From: a virus | Virus record (IMG/VR): IMGVR_UViG_3300005265_000009 | Location: 1-46,439 of that record | DNA length: 46,439 nt | Reading direction: 5' to 3' (one strand) | In this document: in pieces, positions 16,153 to 24,549 of the stretch | Layout: the number at the start of each line of letters is the position of its first letter | Position numbering within the stretch: the first letter of the stretch is position 1 | Notes under the pieces: generated by a model | What the model saw: only the letters and a program-made list of their open reading frames with translations | Databases searched by the model: none | Told to the model about the DNA's origin: nothing | Made by a program: the position numbers and the translations under genes

Positions 16153-16698
16153 TTATTGCTGAGCATAAGGATCTAACTGGCTCTCAGCGATTCTCCAGAT
16201 CCCTTTGGAAGCATCGCCATCACCATCTGGATCAAGACGAATAAGCTGGAACGCACCAGCAGAATCACTTCCGTCTTGATCAGCAATTTGATCTTGATCT
16301 GTCAAGTCAAAGAACTTGAGCAGGTCTGCAGCAGCTAAATCACCAGCAGCATCGTTATACCAAAGAGCGTACTTGTCGGTAACGACAATAGCTTTAATCT
16401 GCTTGTCGCTCATATTGTCAGATGCAGCGGTATAGGTCTTGTTGTCAGAATCCCAAGTACCATCATAGGTACTGGCTGGAGCATTATCTAGATCAATACC
16501 ATCTTTATTCACAATACCAACAACAATGCCCAAAACCTTGCTCCCAGCAGTTGCTCTCATGCAGCCACCGCCGCTAGCAAAAGTTTGCAGCTTAACGGCA
16601 TCGCCAACCTTAACGGTTTGGCTGTTGGCAATAGGAACATGGATGGCTACTGGATTCTCAGCTCCATTCAGCTGTCCACGATATTCAAATCCTGCCAT
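16153..16698 (-). CDS. Capsid decoration/stabilisation protein (putative)
   Basis: A 181-residue acidic protein. MAGFEYRGQLNGAENPVAIHVPIANSQTVKVGDAVKLQTFASGGG is like phage proteins that coat the capsid surface (beta-tulip or DUF2190-like), and VLGIVVGIVNKDGIDLD follows the same scheme. It lies between scaffold and major capsid genes and has a strong AGGAGG. Family assignment is by pattern and position. Confidence 0.6.
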   Translation of the reverse strand: MAGFEYRGQLNGAENPVAIHVPIANSQTVKVGDAVKLQTFASGGGCMRATAGSKVLGIVVGIVNKDGIDLDNAPASTYDGTWDSDNKTYTAASDNMSDKQIKAIVVTDKYALWYNDAAGDLAAADLLKFFDLTDQDQIADQDGSDSAGAFQLIRLDPDGDGDASKGIWRIAESQLDPYAQQ

Positions 16699-16710
16699 TT
16701 TAACCTCCTA

Positions 16711-17520
16711 TCAACTTGTAACACCATAACCTTTTAACTTTTTAAGCCCTCTAATATATGCCTCAACTCCACCAGGCATTCTTTCTGCGACCTTCCGCTG
16801 TTCGGGCGTAAGCTGAATTTCCCCTTCGCTACTACCAGCAGAGGAAGTTGAGGGCATTGCCGCCCGATCAGTTTTCTCTTGTCGATCAGAAATTTCAGAC
16901 AACATCTTTTTCAAAGAGTCATCCTTATTAGCGGCAACAATAAATGCATCTTCTAAAAGGGCTGGTAATCTGTCGAGTGGAATATTTTTTGGATCATCCA
17001 CCCATTTTGCCATTTCCCTGCCAATTTTTCTTCTAATTTCTTTTTTGCTTTCCTCGTCAAGACTCACAATTCCTTTTTCTCGCTCAAACTCTTCAATAAT
17101 TTTCTGAGCAAGTACTTTGCGAGCCTCAGGATCGACAGCAGGTCCACCCTCTTTTTTGTTGCCAGACTCTTTGTTTTCAAGGTTCTGGACAGGATTTTGT
17201 CCTGAGAGTTTTGCTTTCACCTTGTTAAGCAGTTCTTCGTCGCCCCAGATGGCTTCTAATACTGGAGCAACATCCTGCTCAAACTTGCGGTAAGTTTTCA
17301 ACTCTTCTCCCATCTCAGTAATCTTCTTCTCCGCCTCTCGGTAAGATTTCCAAACATCCTCTTCTTTCTTAAAGCCACGCTCCTGTGCTTCTTTCCACCA
17401 GTCTTGAAGTCTCTGTTGCTCCTCTTTTTCCTCCTGACTGGTATTGGAGGAAGAGGTTTCCTCTGAGGTTTGCTCCCCCTGTCGCTGGAGCTCCTCATCT
17501 CTTGGAGTTTCATCGGCCAT
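16711..17520 (-). CDS. Scaffolding protein
   Basis: A 269-residue, highly charged, mainly helical protein rich in Glu, Lys, Gln and Ser (TSEETSSSNTSQEEKEEQQRLQDWWKEAQERGFKKEEDVWKSYREAEKKI). Coiled-coil predictions would cover most of it. A short C-terminal motif (LTPEQRKVAERMPGGVEAYIRGLKKLKGYG) is likely to contact the capsid protein. Placement immediately before the decoration and capsid genes and low complexity are typical of head scaffolds. No protease motif is present. Confidence 0.75.
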   Translation of the reverse strand: MADETPRDEELQRQGEQTSEETSSSNTSQEEKEEQQRLQDWWKEAQERGFKKEEDVWKSYREAEKKITEMGEELKTYRKFEQDVAPVLEAIWGDEELLNKVKAKLSGQNPVQNLENKESGNKKEGGPAVDPEARKVLAQKIIEEFEREKGIVSLDEESKKEIRRKIGREMAKWVDDPKNIPLDRLPALLEDAFIVAANKDDSLKKMLSEISDRQEKTDRAAMPSTSSAGSSEGEIQLTPEQRKVAERMPGGVEAYIRGLKKLKGYGVTS

Positions 17521-17537
17521 AATTACTCCTTTCTGGG

Positions 17538-17604
17538 CCCCGACAATCGGGGTTCCCCATACTTCAGAGCGAGACCCGTGCCAATAGGGTTGCCTCTAAA
17601 GTAT
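17538..17604 (-). promoter_or_regulatory. Structured RNA leader before scaffold/capsid genes
   Basis: On the minus strand an 11-position helix joins 17594-17604 to 17559-17569 (ATACTTTAGAG with CTCTGAAGTAT; one pair is U-G). Inside it ACCC/GGGT (17087-type arms at 17087 are not involved; the arms are 17587-17590 with 17574-17577) forms a small stem. A second hairpin (17538-17543 with 17547-17552, CCCCGA arms) follows, 10 bases before the scaffold SD. No U-run follows, so this looks like a leader or processing element, not a terminator. Confidence 0.6.
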
Positions 17605-17630
17605 CTTAATTTTTAATTACCTGATGTTAA
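17603..17630 (-). promoter_or_regulatory. Possible promoter for the head operon
   Basis: Minus-strand TTAACA (17625-17630), 16 bases, then TAAGAT (17603-17608). The match to sigma70 is moderate (5/6 and 4/6). It would begin a transcript exactly at the structured leader above. Weak without expression data. Confidence 0.35.
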
Positions 17631-17653
17631 CACACAAAAAACTGGCATGTCAA

Positions 17654-17812
17654 CTATTTCTTCTTTTTCTTCTTTCTCTTCCGTCTCTTTCGAGGTCGCC
17701 AACCCAACTTTATCATTGTTCCATAAATGTACCGCCTTGCACGCCTACTCTTAGTCGTGCCGAATTTTTTCCTTGCCTGTTTTTTTAATTTTCTCTCTAA
17801 CCTCTTAGGCAT
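17654..17812 (-). CDS. Small very basic protein (52 aa)
   Basis: A 52-residue Lys/Arg-rich protein: MPKRLERKLKKQARKKFGTT, then RRARRYIYGTMIKLGWRPRK and a poly-basic tail. It must bind nucleic acid or an acidic protein surface. The block IYGT followed by RPRKRRKRK is shared with the early peptide at 34061-34177, suggesting paralogues. It is encoded between scaffold and another basic protein, so it may be packaged with DNA. Overlooked by length filters. Confidence 0.65.
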   Translation of the reverse strand: MPKRLERKLKKQARKKFGTTKSRRARRYIYGTMIKLGWRPRKRRKRKKKKKK

Positions 17813-17814
17813 TA

Positions 17815-18042
17815 TTACCTCCTCCTTCTTTTTCTCCTTCTTGCTAACTTTCTCAATGTTATTGCCAATCTTGCCCGTCTTCCAATCTTGCCTTTTTTCT
17901 TCGCAGCCGCTTTTAACTTACTAGAGGGAATCTTCTTTCCCTTTTTGATGCCTAATTGACGTCTCAAGGCACCCTTCTTCTTAATAGCTCTCTGTATCCA
18001 TTTCCCACTTTTCCTTTTTCTTGTAGCTCTTTTTCTCGCCAT
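17815..18042 (-). CDS. Basic virion-associated protein (75 aa)
   Basis: The start at 18040-18042 (MARKRATRKRK) has GGAGG eight bases before it; a GTG nine bases further up is less likely. WIQRAIKKKGALRRQLGIKKGKKIP followed by KLKAAAKKKGKIGRRARLAITLRKL is a recurring pattern in podovirus head regions (a GALRxxLGxxxGxxIP then GxxGRRARLAxTLRKL arrangement), where such proteins are presumed to be DNA-condensing or internal. Extremely basic tail (RRRKRRRR). Confidence 0.7.
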   Translation of the reverse strand: MARKRATRKRKSGKWIQRAIKKKGALRRQLGIKKGKKIPSSKLKAAAKKKGKIGRRARLAITLRKLARRRKRRRR

Positions 18043-18047
18043 TCTAT

Positions 18048-18689
18048 TCACCTCCTTTTCTCGCTTTCCGAAATATACTCAAGAATTTGGGTAATAAGCG
18101 GGCTTTTTGTATGTTTAAGAATAACATCAGCATAAGACCTATTTGGCCCGTAAGCACCAAGAGCAGTTTTTGGATTGCCATAGTAATCAGTTAATCTTCT
18201 ATAGTGTCTGGCGGCGAATCTAGCAGACTTTTCTAAATCAAGCCTATCCTCTGGCTCTATATATAAATCTGGAAAGGCAGGATACTGTGGCGTTGCCCAA
18301 TTCCTCTTTATCTGAAACGGTCCTAGAGCAGTAGCCTCGTTCTCTCTAAACACCGCTGGGTTTGTCCCAAGCGAAGACTCCTGTAAATATTGAGCAAGCA
18401 AAATATCAACAGGAGCACTTTCTTCTTCAGCGACTCGCTCAATAATAGGAAGTTGTTCGGAAAGAAACTTTCTTGCTAGTGTCTCGCCGAGATAGTCCTT
18501 TAACACTGGAGGAATTGTCGGCGTTGGAGTTGGCGATGGAGTGGTCTGCGGAGCAACAGTAGCAGTAGAAGGAATATTCCTCGACATTTCCTCTACCGAG
18601 GTCGCCAAAGGAGAAACCCATTCGGCTGGGCTAGAAATATCCTCGACGAAATCAGAAACAGCCTTCTTAATTCTTTCCCACCAATGCAT
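18048..18689 (-). CDS. Lytic transglycosylase-like virion protein
   Basis: A 213-residue protein. A Pro/Thr-rich linker (TVAPQTTPSPTPTPTIPPV) separates a short head from a lysozyme-like domain: LLAQYLQESSLGTN carries the ES catalytic-Glu motif, then ATALGPFQIKRNW (the GxxQ motif) and NPKTALGAYGPN (AYN/G motif). It should cleave peptidoglycan during DNA entry. Encoded in the head region, so likely virion-borne, separate from the amidase endolysin. TAATG overlap with the upstream gene. Confidence 0.8.
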   Translation of the reverse strand: MHWWERIKKAVSDFVEDISSPAEWVSPLATSVEEMSRNIPSTATVAPQTTPSPTPTPTIPPVLKDYLGETLARKFLSEQLPIIERVAEEESAPVDILLAQYLQESSLGTNPAVFRENEATALGPFQIKRNWATPQYPAFPDLYIEPEDRLDLEKSARFAARHYRRLTDYYGNPKTALGAYGPNRSYADVILKHTKSPLITQILEYISESEKRR

Positions 18690-18994
18690 TATTTTTTCTT
18701 CCTCCCTTTCTTACTATTCTCTTCCTCAATCTCTTCCAGCTTTTTACTAGCCCCATTTACCTCCCTTCTAATGAGGTATAAGGCAGAAATTCTTCCTCGG
18801 TAAAAAGCCTTCTTTGTAGCCAATCGAACTGGATCATATTCTGGATAAGTGAGAATAGAATTCTTGTCCCTAATGATCCGATTTTCAAACAAATAATTCA
18901 AAGTTTCCCAATACTTCGTCTGAGCAAACTCGGCTAAAACAGCTAAATGTTCTGGAGACAATAATTCTCTAGCTTTTCTCACTTTCGTTGCCAT
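18689..18994 (-). CDS. Hypothetical protein between portal and transglycosylase
   Basis: About 101 residues from the ATG at 18992-18994, placed eight bases after a G-rich SD (AAGGGGGGTGAG). Helical: ARELLSPEHLAVLAEFAQTKYWETLNYLFENRIIRDKNSIL, then RGRISALYLIRREV and a Lys/Glu tail. The pattern resembles short phage proteins encoded directly after portals, sometimes head-completion or ejection partners. No motif decides function. Confidence 0.55.
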   Translation of the reverse strand: MATKVRKARELLSPEHLAVLAEFAQTKYWETLNYLFENRIIRDKNSILTYPEYDPVRLATKKAFYRGRISALYLIRREVNGASKKLEEIEEENSKKGRKKK

Positions 18995-19010
18995 ATTACT
19001 CACCCCCCTT

Positions 19011-21221
19011 CTATTTAATCATTTCACCCATTATGTTCGCTATCTGTTCTCGCTCTCCAATCGCTGGTACTGCAGAATTGCCACGAGGTTTTTTAACGGC
19101 ACTCGGACCGCTTGGCGGTCTATATTCTTCTGCCCCGCCAGCCATTTCCACTGGCTGAGCGGCTTGTGCCCGTTGTTGTTGAGCCTGCAACTCACCAACG
19201 ATATGCCTAACTATATTTGCCAAAATAGGTGAATCTGGAGGAAGATCCATTACCTGGGGGCTTTCGATTAAAGCAATATGAACCTCTGTATGCGGTTCAG
19301 TAGCCATCGGTGTCGGTGGAATTTCTTTACCACTTAGAAGCTCTTCATTTTCAACAGTAGCCAGATCCACCGACTTAGATACTATCGAACTTTCAAATCT
19401 CTCAGCAAGGCTACTTTCTCTCTTCAAACTATCTGGGTCAATATCATGTTCTTCCGCCAACCAGTCGCCGAGTTTTTCTGGGTCATAAATATCAGGAAAC
19501 TGTGCTAACCTATCAAACATCATACTTGCTCTCTCTTGCTGTAATGGCTTTGAAATCGGTACAGTTGGAGTTGGCTCGATCTTAACATCAAAACTACCAT
19601 AGTAGGGAGTAATTAGCTCTGGAGCAACCTCGAAATATGTCGGTCCACGGTGCTTCTGCACTTCTATATTCCCTTCATCTGTTACAATCAACTTTTTATT
19701 TTCTAATCTAATTGTTCGGTATTTTTCAACATACGGCTCGCCACCCTTCATCCTCAACCTACCGAGCCTGTACGCCCTCCTAATTTCAGCCCGATATTCC
19801 CTGCTAGTTTTATCGCCGACAACTTTTTCTATTTTGGGAACAGTATAAAATTGCCTGATATTACTTTCTCTAAGAGCCCCAACTTGATACAGACAAAGAT
19901 TTCTTAATAGCCACAATTTTGCCCTTAGTCTTTTCAGTGTTGCTTCTTTCAGAATGGCCGCCTCAGTAGCACTGCCAGGCTTTTGAACAGACAACATCCT
20001 ATCGTCATATCCCGTTATCCTAATAGCATCATCACGCAACATTTCGAGTGAGATGAAGACAGACCTAGGAACATCACCATATTCCAAAGGAGTAACATTG
20101 CTCGGATCTTCAACTGGGATCATCATATGAGGACGGGAAATTAAATCTTCTTCATCCAATTCTGTTTCTCTATTAGAAACTAAAAAGCCTTTGTCTATAT
20201 CAAGATGGTTTCTATCGATAACCATTCGGCGAAGAGTTGTTTGCTCTTCTTGGATCGATTCAAGAAGCTCTGCTTCTCCTTTGCCATAAAACTGGTGAGA
20301 ACGAAGAATATCAACTGCCCGAACAAAGGGCAATCTTTTATGGTCATACGGCATCGGTCCACGGCGGATACAAACATCGTTAGCAACAATAATCAGATTG
20401 TCTTGAATATCTGGGTTGCCTGGAGTCGAAGCTACCGACCAATACCAAAGAACCTCAACAAGATTATCTTTCTCTTTTCCCTCTGGCGGCTTATAGAATT
20501 CATAGTAATCAGTATCGCCACCAGGCTTAACCAGCTTCGCTCTTCCCATCGGATCCCAAATTGGGCCCTTAAAGAAATTCCTAAATTCATCATATCTCAT
20601 TACATATCTTCTAATACAATCCTTTGCTGGGTAAGATCCATTGAATGATCGGGCTTTCTCGTCAATGTAAAAATCTTGAAGTTTAACAGCCTCTAAATAA
20701 ACATCGTCAAAATCTTTAATTTCTTCTTCCTTCCAGATTTCCCCCTTCTTCGGGTCAACCTCGACAAGCCGCTTTACCATCCTTTTTTCTCTTCTATAAT
20801 ATTCTTGGGCAATGCCAGTTCCAAAAACCAATGCATCTTTAACCAGCTTATAAACTTCGACATCAGCTCTGCCAACTTCCCAGGTATAATCGATTACCGC
20901 ATTCATAACAACGGCTTTTGGTTTATCCTCAACCCCACGAGCCACAACTCTTGGTCTCATATTCTGGTCAATTATCTCAGAAAGCTGTGCCTCAACAATT
21001 GCAGCAGTTGTTGGAATTACGATATTCGATCGCCAATCATCTTCGTCTTTAGGAGTACGATATGCCTCATACTGCTTTTCCCACTTGTCCCACTGCCTTT
21101 CGAACTTAGCTCTTGCCTCAGCCATATGTTGCTTGCGGGTATAGACATGTTTCAAATCAAGGTACTCTCTCTCTGGAGGCTTATAGACCGAGCGAATTTC
21201 TGGTTTTTTCTTTCTTGCCAT
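19011..21221 (-). CDS. Portal protein
   Basis: A 736-residue protein following TerL. EYLDLKHVYTRKQHMAEARAKFERQWDKWEKQYEAYRTPKDEDDWRSNIVIPTTAAIVEAQLSEI is a clear podovirus/N4-P22 type portal N-terminus, with FGTGIAQEYYRREKR, a YWSVASTPGNPD segment, PFVRAVDILRSHQFYGKGEAELLESIQEEQTTLRRMVIDRNHLD (portal clip/stem) and LSVQKPGSATEAAILKEATLKRLRAKLW. It forms the dodecameric gate for DNA packaging and ejection. The C-terminal tail is Gln/Pro rich. Confidence 0.88.
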   Translation of the reverse strand: MARKKKPEIRSVYKPPEREYLDLKHVYTRKQHMAEARAKFERQWDKWEKQYEAYRTPKDEDDWRSNIVIPTTAAIVEAQLSEIIDQNMRPRVVARGVEDKPKAVVMNAVIDYTWEVGRADVEVYKLVKDALVFGTGIAQEYYRREKRMVKRLVEVDPKKGEIWKEEEIKDFDDVYLEAVKLQDFYIDEKARSFNGSYPAKDCIRRYVMRYDEFRNFFKGPIWDPMGRAKLVKPGGDTDYYEFYKPPEGKEKDNLVEVLWYWSVASTPGNPDIQDNLIIVANDVCIRRGPMPYDHKRLPFVRAVDILRSHQFYGKGEAELLESIQEEQTTLRRMVIDRNHLDIDKGFLVSNRETELDEEDLISRPHMMIPVEDPSNVTPLEYGDVPRSVFISLEMLRDDAIRITGYDDRMLSVQKPGSATEAAILKEATLKRLRAKLWLLRNLCLYQVGALRESNIRQFYTVPKIEKVVGDKTSREYRAEIRRAYRLGRLRMKGGEPYVEKYRTIRLENKKLIVTDEGNIEVQKHRGPTYFEVAPELITPYYGSFDVKIEPTPTVPISKPLQQERASMMFDRLAQFPDIYDPEKLGDWLAEEHDIDPDSLKRESSLAERFESSIVSKSVDLATVENEELLSGKEIPPTPMATEPHTEVHIALIESPQVMDLPPDSPILANIVRHIVGELQAQQQRAQAAQPVEMAGGAEEYRPPSGPSAVKKPRGNSAVPAIGEREQIANIMGEMIK

Positions 21222-21229
21222 AATTTAAG

Positions 21230-23752
21230 CTAGTATAACCATCTATATTTTCTTTCTTCCTTACGCCGCTTTCTTGGCGGAAAACTCTTAGCGACAGCGT
21301 ATGCCAAAGCATCTGCTATATCATCATTTTTCCCTTTAGGAAACCTGAGCAATTCATCTTCTAGATAGTCAATATACGCCACACCCTTGCTATGATAAAT
21401 GTTACCACGCATATAATACGGTTGTAAAGATCTGATGCGTTTCTCCTTCGTCTCGGAACTTTCTGGAATTACTTCTTCTATCGGCAATCTAACACCACGA
21501 TTTCTCATCTCGCTCTCAATAAAATGCTGAAGAACCTTCTGAAATGCCACAGTTTCCATAATAATCGAAATCGGTCGCCATTTCTGATAGGTCAAAAATA
21601 GTTCATCGGCTATCCTTTTTTCGCTAAAATGTCCCCGCTTAATCTCAAGAATATAAATATTTTCAAACTGATCTACCCCAATAGTAACAATTGCCGTATA
21701 ATCAGCTCGTTCCTTCAACGAAATAGCTGGATCGACAGCAGTAAATCTAGTCATTTTCCTTCCTTTAATCTCAGTCGGATCGTATTCCTTAAACCAAGCC
21801 CGCTTAAAAACGGCCAACTCATCATCTACTGGCTCGTTTTGGTATTGGCAGTGCCACTCGTAACTTCCTTTCTCATTAAGTAATTTTTCAAGGTCTTTGC
21901 GAGAGTATTTACCTGGCCACAAAATTTTTCCTCCCAGAATTCTATAACCACCCTTTGGATTTCTCTCTATAACACCATCATCAATGGCTCTCTTAACAAA
22001 CACATCAAAATCCCTACCTGCTGGATTATCCTTATCCATCAGCCAGCCGTAAAGATCGTCGTAATGCCAACGAGTATTATGCACAACAAAACCATTAGCA
22101 ATAAACGTATGACTTCCCTCAACCGATAAATCGTATACTTCCTCTTCCCCAAATTCTATGATGCTTTCAATTCTCTCCCATCGCCAATTATATTGATTCA
22201 AACCAAAAGCCTGCCTGGTATTATAAGTTAAACAAAGAGAATAGAATTTAGAAACAATCTTCTTCGGTGAATTGGGTGCTTTAATTTTTCTTTTTCTAAC
22301 CAATATACGACCAGGTCTATAACCACAAGTTAAAGCAATCCAATAAATATCCTCTACTAAGCCTTTATTGGCCAACTCCAAACGGTAACCATCGCCCTTC
22401 ATCTTCGCTCCATCTGCTGCCAAAATGCCGTCAATAAATGCTTTTTTATAACAAGCCCTTATTCTAAAAAGCCATTCTGGCAGCCTCTTCGTCCTGGCTT
22501 TTCCTCTAAATCCTATAGACCACAACCAGCGAGCAGCTGTTCTATCATCAACTCTGTAATATCCCTCTTTTCTTTCCCTTGGTTCTCTGCCAAACCATTT
22601 TCTAATAGCCACTACAACCTTCTCATTTTTTTCGGGATAAGCCGATTTAGCAACGGCAAAACCGACTAATCCCCTTTTTCTCGATTTGATTAACCATCCA
22701 TCACCAAACATATACCCAAGCAAATAAAAGAAATCAGACCTTAAAAATCTACCATCATAATGCCTTTTACTGGTTTCATGATTAGCGTGGGCAATAGTGA
22801 CAACCCTATCATCTACTTCAAGTTCATCTGCTCTTTTCCACTTTGTTTTATTGCCATCAATTACCAAAAATGGATGACGCCCATTAGCCTTAATTAAATG
22901 TCTCTTCGTTTTTATCTCATAAATCTTATCCTTACCCTGAGGTATCATTGCCAAAACACGACGCTTAACCAATCTTTTATTTTCGTAAGAGAAAACATAT
23001 TCACCGGGTTTAACATCAACAATATTTTTCCAGCTGGTATCAGCCATCAGCACCTTCGTATCTTTTGTTAAACACCCAATTACAATCATTTCTCCGCCTG
23101 GTTCCAATAAGTCCAAAATGTCTCTAAAGACTGTTTTTACCTTCTCAATCTGATCCTTAGTCGAAATGTTGTCGCGATTGTGCAAGTCATCAAGAATAAT
23201 CAAGTCGTAGTGTTGAGAGACCAAGTTTCCACCAACACCGTAGGCAGTTACCGTTGCCTCCTTAGTCAAATATGACAGGTCGTCTCCGCCCTTTTTCTTC
23301 AGCGTAATCATGTCGTCTCGCCACTTATCTGCTCCTTCAGCTAGATTACCAAAGTATTGAATGAAGGTTTTGTTAAACTGAAGATGTTTCTTGATTTGAC
23401 CGAGAAATGCTTGAGCCATCGCCGAAGTAGCATTGCCAATTAAGATACGAATATTAGGATTTTTAGCTATTCGCTGGAGGGAATAACCGATTGTAATTAG
23501 CGTACTTTTCAAATGCCCCCTAGGCATTAGAATCAACTTTTTTTTCTTTTTCCCATGCTGAACAAAATCGCACAACTCTTCATGAAAATCAGCTAGAGGA
23601 GCCCGCTTATGGCCTAATTCATCTTTTCCCTCTTCAACCTTCAAAACAACTTTATTAAAAGCAAAAAGATTGTTAAGAGCTACCTGTTTAGCCAGCTCAT
23701 TCACCTTGCGATATTTTTCCAGATAAAGATCAACCAGCTCATCCTTCCTCAT
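21230..23752 (-). CDS. terL: Terminase large subunit (intein-containing)
   Basis: Start at the ATG 23750-23752 (MRKDELVDLY), 840 residues; a TTG at 23815 would overlap the upstream gene by 77 bases. ATPase: LILMPRGHLKST (Walker A), LIILDD (Walker B), and TRWHYDDLYGW after the intein (coupling motif). Nuclease: FTAVDPAISLKERADYTAI and NDDIADALAYA supply the RNase H-like acidic residues. A 333-residue intein interrupts it at Gly/Cys between VIG and TRWH. After splicing TerL would be about 507 residues, normal for the family. It drives genome packaging with TerS and portal. Confidence 0.92.
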   Translation of the reverse strand: MRKDELVDLYLEKYRKVNELAKQVALNNLFAFNKVVLKVEEGKDELGHKRAPLADFHEELCDFVQHGKKKKKLILMPRGHLKSTLITIGYSLQRIAKNPNIRILIGNATSAMAQAFLGQIKKHLQFNKTFIQYFGNLAEGADKWRDDMITLKKKGGDDLSYLTKEATVTAYGVGGNLVSQHYDLIILDDLHNRDNISTKDQIEKVKTVFRDILDLLEPGGEMIVIGCLTKDTKVLMADTSWKNIVDVKPGEYVFSYENKRLVKRRVLAMIPQGKDKIYEIKTKRHLIKANGRHPFLVIDGNKTKWKRADELEVDDRVVTIAHANHETSKRHYDGRFLRSDFFYLLGYMFGDGWLIKSRKRGLVGFAVAKSAYPEKNEKVVVAIRKWFGREPRERKEGYYRVDDRTAARWLWSIGFRGKARTKRLPEWLFRIRACYKKAFIDGILAADGAKMKGDGYRLELANKGLVEDIYWIALTCGYRPGRILVRKRKIKAPNSPKKIVSKFYSLCLTYNTRQAFGLNQYNWRWERIESIIEFGEEEVYDLSVEGSHTFIANGFVVHNTRWHYDDLYGWLMDKDNPAGRDFDVFVKRAIDDGVIERNPKGGYRILGGKILWPGKYSRKDLEKLLNEKGSYEWHCQYQNEPVDDELAVFKRAWFKEYDPTEIKGRKMTRFTAVDPAISLKERADYTAIVTIGVDQFENIYILEIKRGHFSEKRIADELFLTYQKWRPISIIMETVAFQKVLQHFIESEMRNRGVRLPIEEVIPESSETKEKRIRSLQPYYMRGNIYHSKGVAYIDYLEDELLRFPKGKNDDIADALAYAVAKSFPPRKRRKEERKYRWLY
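22076..23074 (-). mobile_element. Intein with LAGLIDADG homing endonuclease in terL
   Basis: 333 in-frame codons, starting with Cys (CLTKDTKVLMADTSWKNIVD, block A) and ending VVHN before Thr+1 (block G HN). Block B is ANGRHPFLVI, block F is VYDLSVEGSHTFIANG. Two LAGLIDADG helices are visible: LLGYMFGDGW and FIDGILAADGA. Cys1, the His of block B, C-terminal HN and Thr+1 are all present, so splicing should be active. The insertion point is the conserved TRWH strand of the ATPase, where loss would be lethal. Confidence 0.93.
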
Positions 23753-24353
23753 TTTCCTTATCACTATCACTAACCTGGTAATAAAGTCCGTTTGGAAGAT
23801 AAAATCCTGATCCAAAATGCTTTTTCTCTTTCTGCCACGCCAATTTTCCCTCTAAAAAGTCAACCGTATTCTCGCATTGGGTAACCAACTGTTGGACAGC
23901 ATATAGGTCAAACATTGGAATTGATGTCGGTTTAATTCCCTTACCATACCATCTGCCAGAGGGATGGCGAAAAATCAAAGCAATCTTGTGATCAGAGTAT
24001 CTGACTCGCCACTTATATCCTTTCGGCCAGTCAACAAACATTGCTCGGCGATATAACTCTTTAGCCAGCTGAAAAACATAACCCTCCTTCTTTCCCCTTC
24101 TCGATTGCTTTAATTTGTCCTTAGCAATTTCTTCAGCCTCTTTTTCCTGCTTCTCGGCCTGGGATTGAAATTCAATTGTCCACTTTGCCCCCTTTTCCTC
24201 ATTCTCCTGCCCCACTAAATTCAAGTATTCCTCAGCCATCGCTTTTTTCTTCTGCCTCAGCTTTTCCTCTTCCAACCTCGTCCTCGACCGACGCTTTTTC
24301 TTTTCCTCCTCCTTAACCGATTCAGCAACAGCTTTATGAAATTCATCAGCCAT
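23739..24353 (-). CDS. Hypothetical protein upstream of terL
   Basis: A 204-residue protein with a long charged helical N-terminal half (KKRRSRTRLEEEKLRQKKKAMAEEYLNLV) and a C-terminal domain (GYKWRVRYSDHKIALIFRHPSGRWYGKGIKPTSIPMFDLYAVQQLVTQCENTVDFLEGKLAW) with aromatic strands. No recognised family. It overlaps terL by about 14 bases and the zinc-ribbon gene by 8, between TerS and TerL. A packaging accessory role is plausible but unproven. Confidence 0.5.
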   Translation of the reverse strand: MADEFHKAVAESVKEEEKKKRRSRTRLEEEKLRQKKKAMAEEYLNLVGQENEEKGAKWTIEFQSQAEKQEKEAEEIAKDKLKQSRRGKKEGYVFQLAKELYRRAMFVDWPKGYKWRVRYSDHKIALIFRHPSGRWYGKGIKPTSIPMFDLYAVQQLVTQCENTVDFLEGKLAWQKEKKHFGSGFYLPNGLYYQVSDSDKENEEG

Positions 24354-24549
24354 GGAAAGTTGATTGGTCAGAAAGGTTTGAAAAATCTGACTTTGAGTTA
24401 ACTTTTAACCTGCCAGAGAGGCATAAAGTGCAGAAACCATGCTTATCCAAAACATCCTGATTGCCACAACGGCGACAAAAGCCTACCCTAGTAGACTTTA
24501 TTGCTGTGTTTTTAATTGACCCAACGGGCTTCATTCTTGTGCTTGACAC
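24346..24549 (-). CDS. Small zinc-ribbon protein (67 aa)
   Basis: A GTG start at 24549 is preferred because AAGGAGGTGG lies seven to nine bases before it; an ATG five codons later has no SD. FCRRCGNQDVLDKHGFCTLCLSG has two CxxC pairs for one zinc ion. It is followed by a short basic tail. Such single-ribbon proteins are frequent here (also 165-341, 28479, 29296, 35466), and may bind nucleic acid or protein. Overlaps the upstream Phd-like gene by 38 bases. Confidence 0.6.
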   Translation of the reverse strand: MSSTRMKPVGSIKNTAIKSTRVGFCRRCGNQDVLDKHGFCTLCLSGRLKVNSKSDFSNLSDQSTFHG

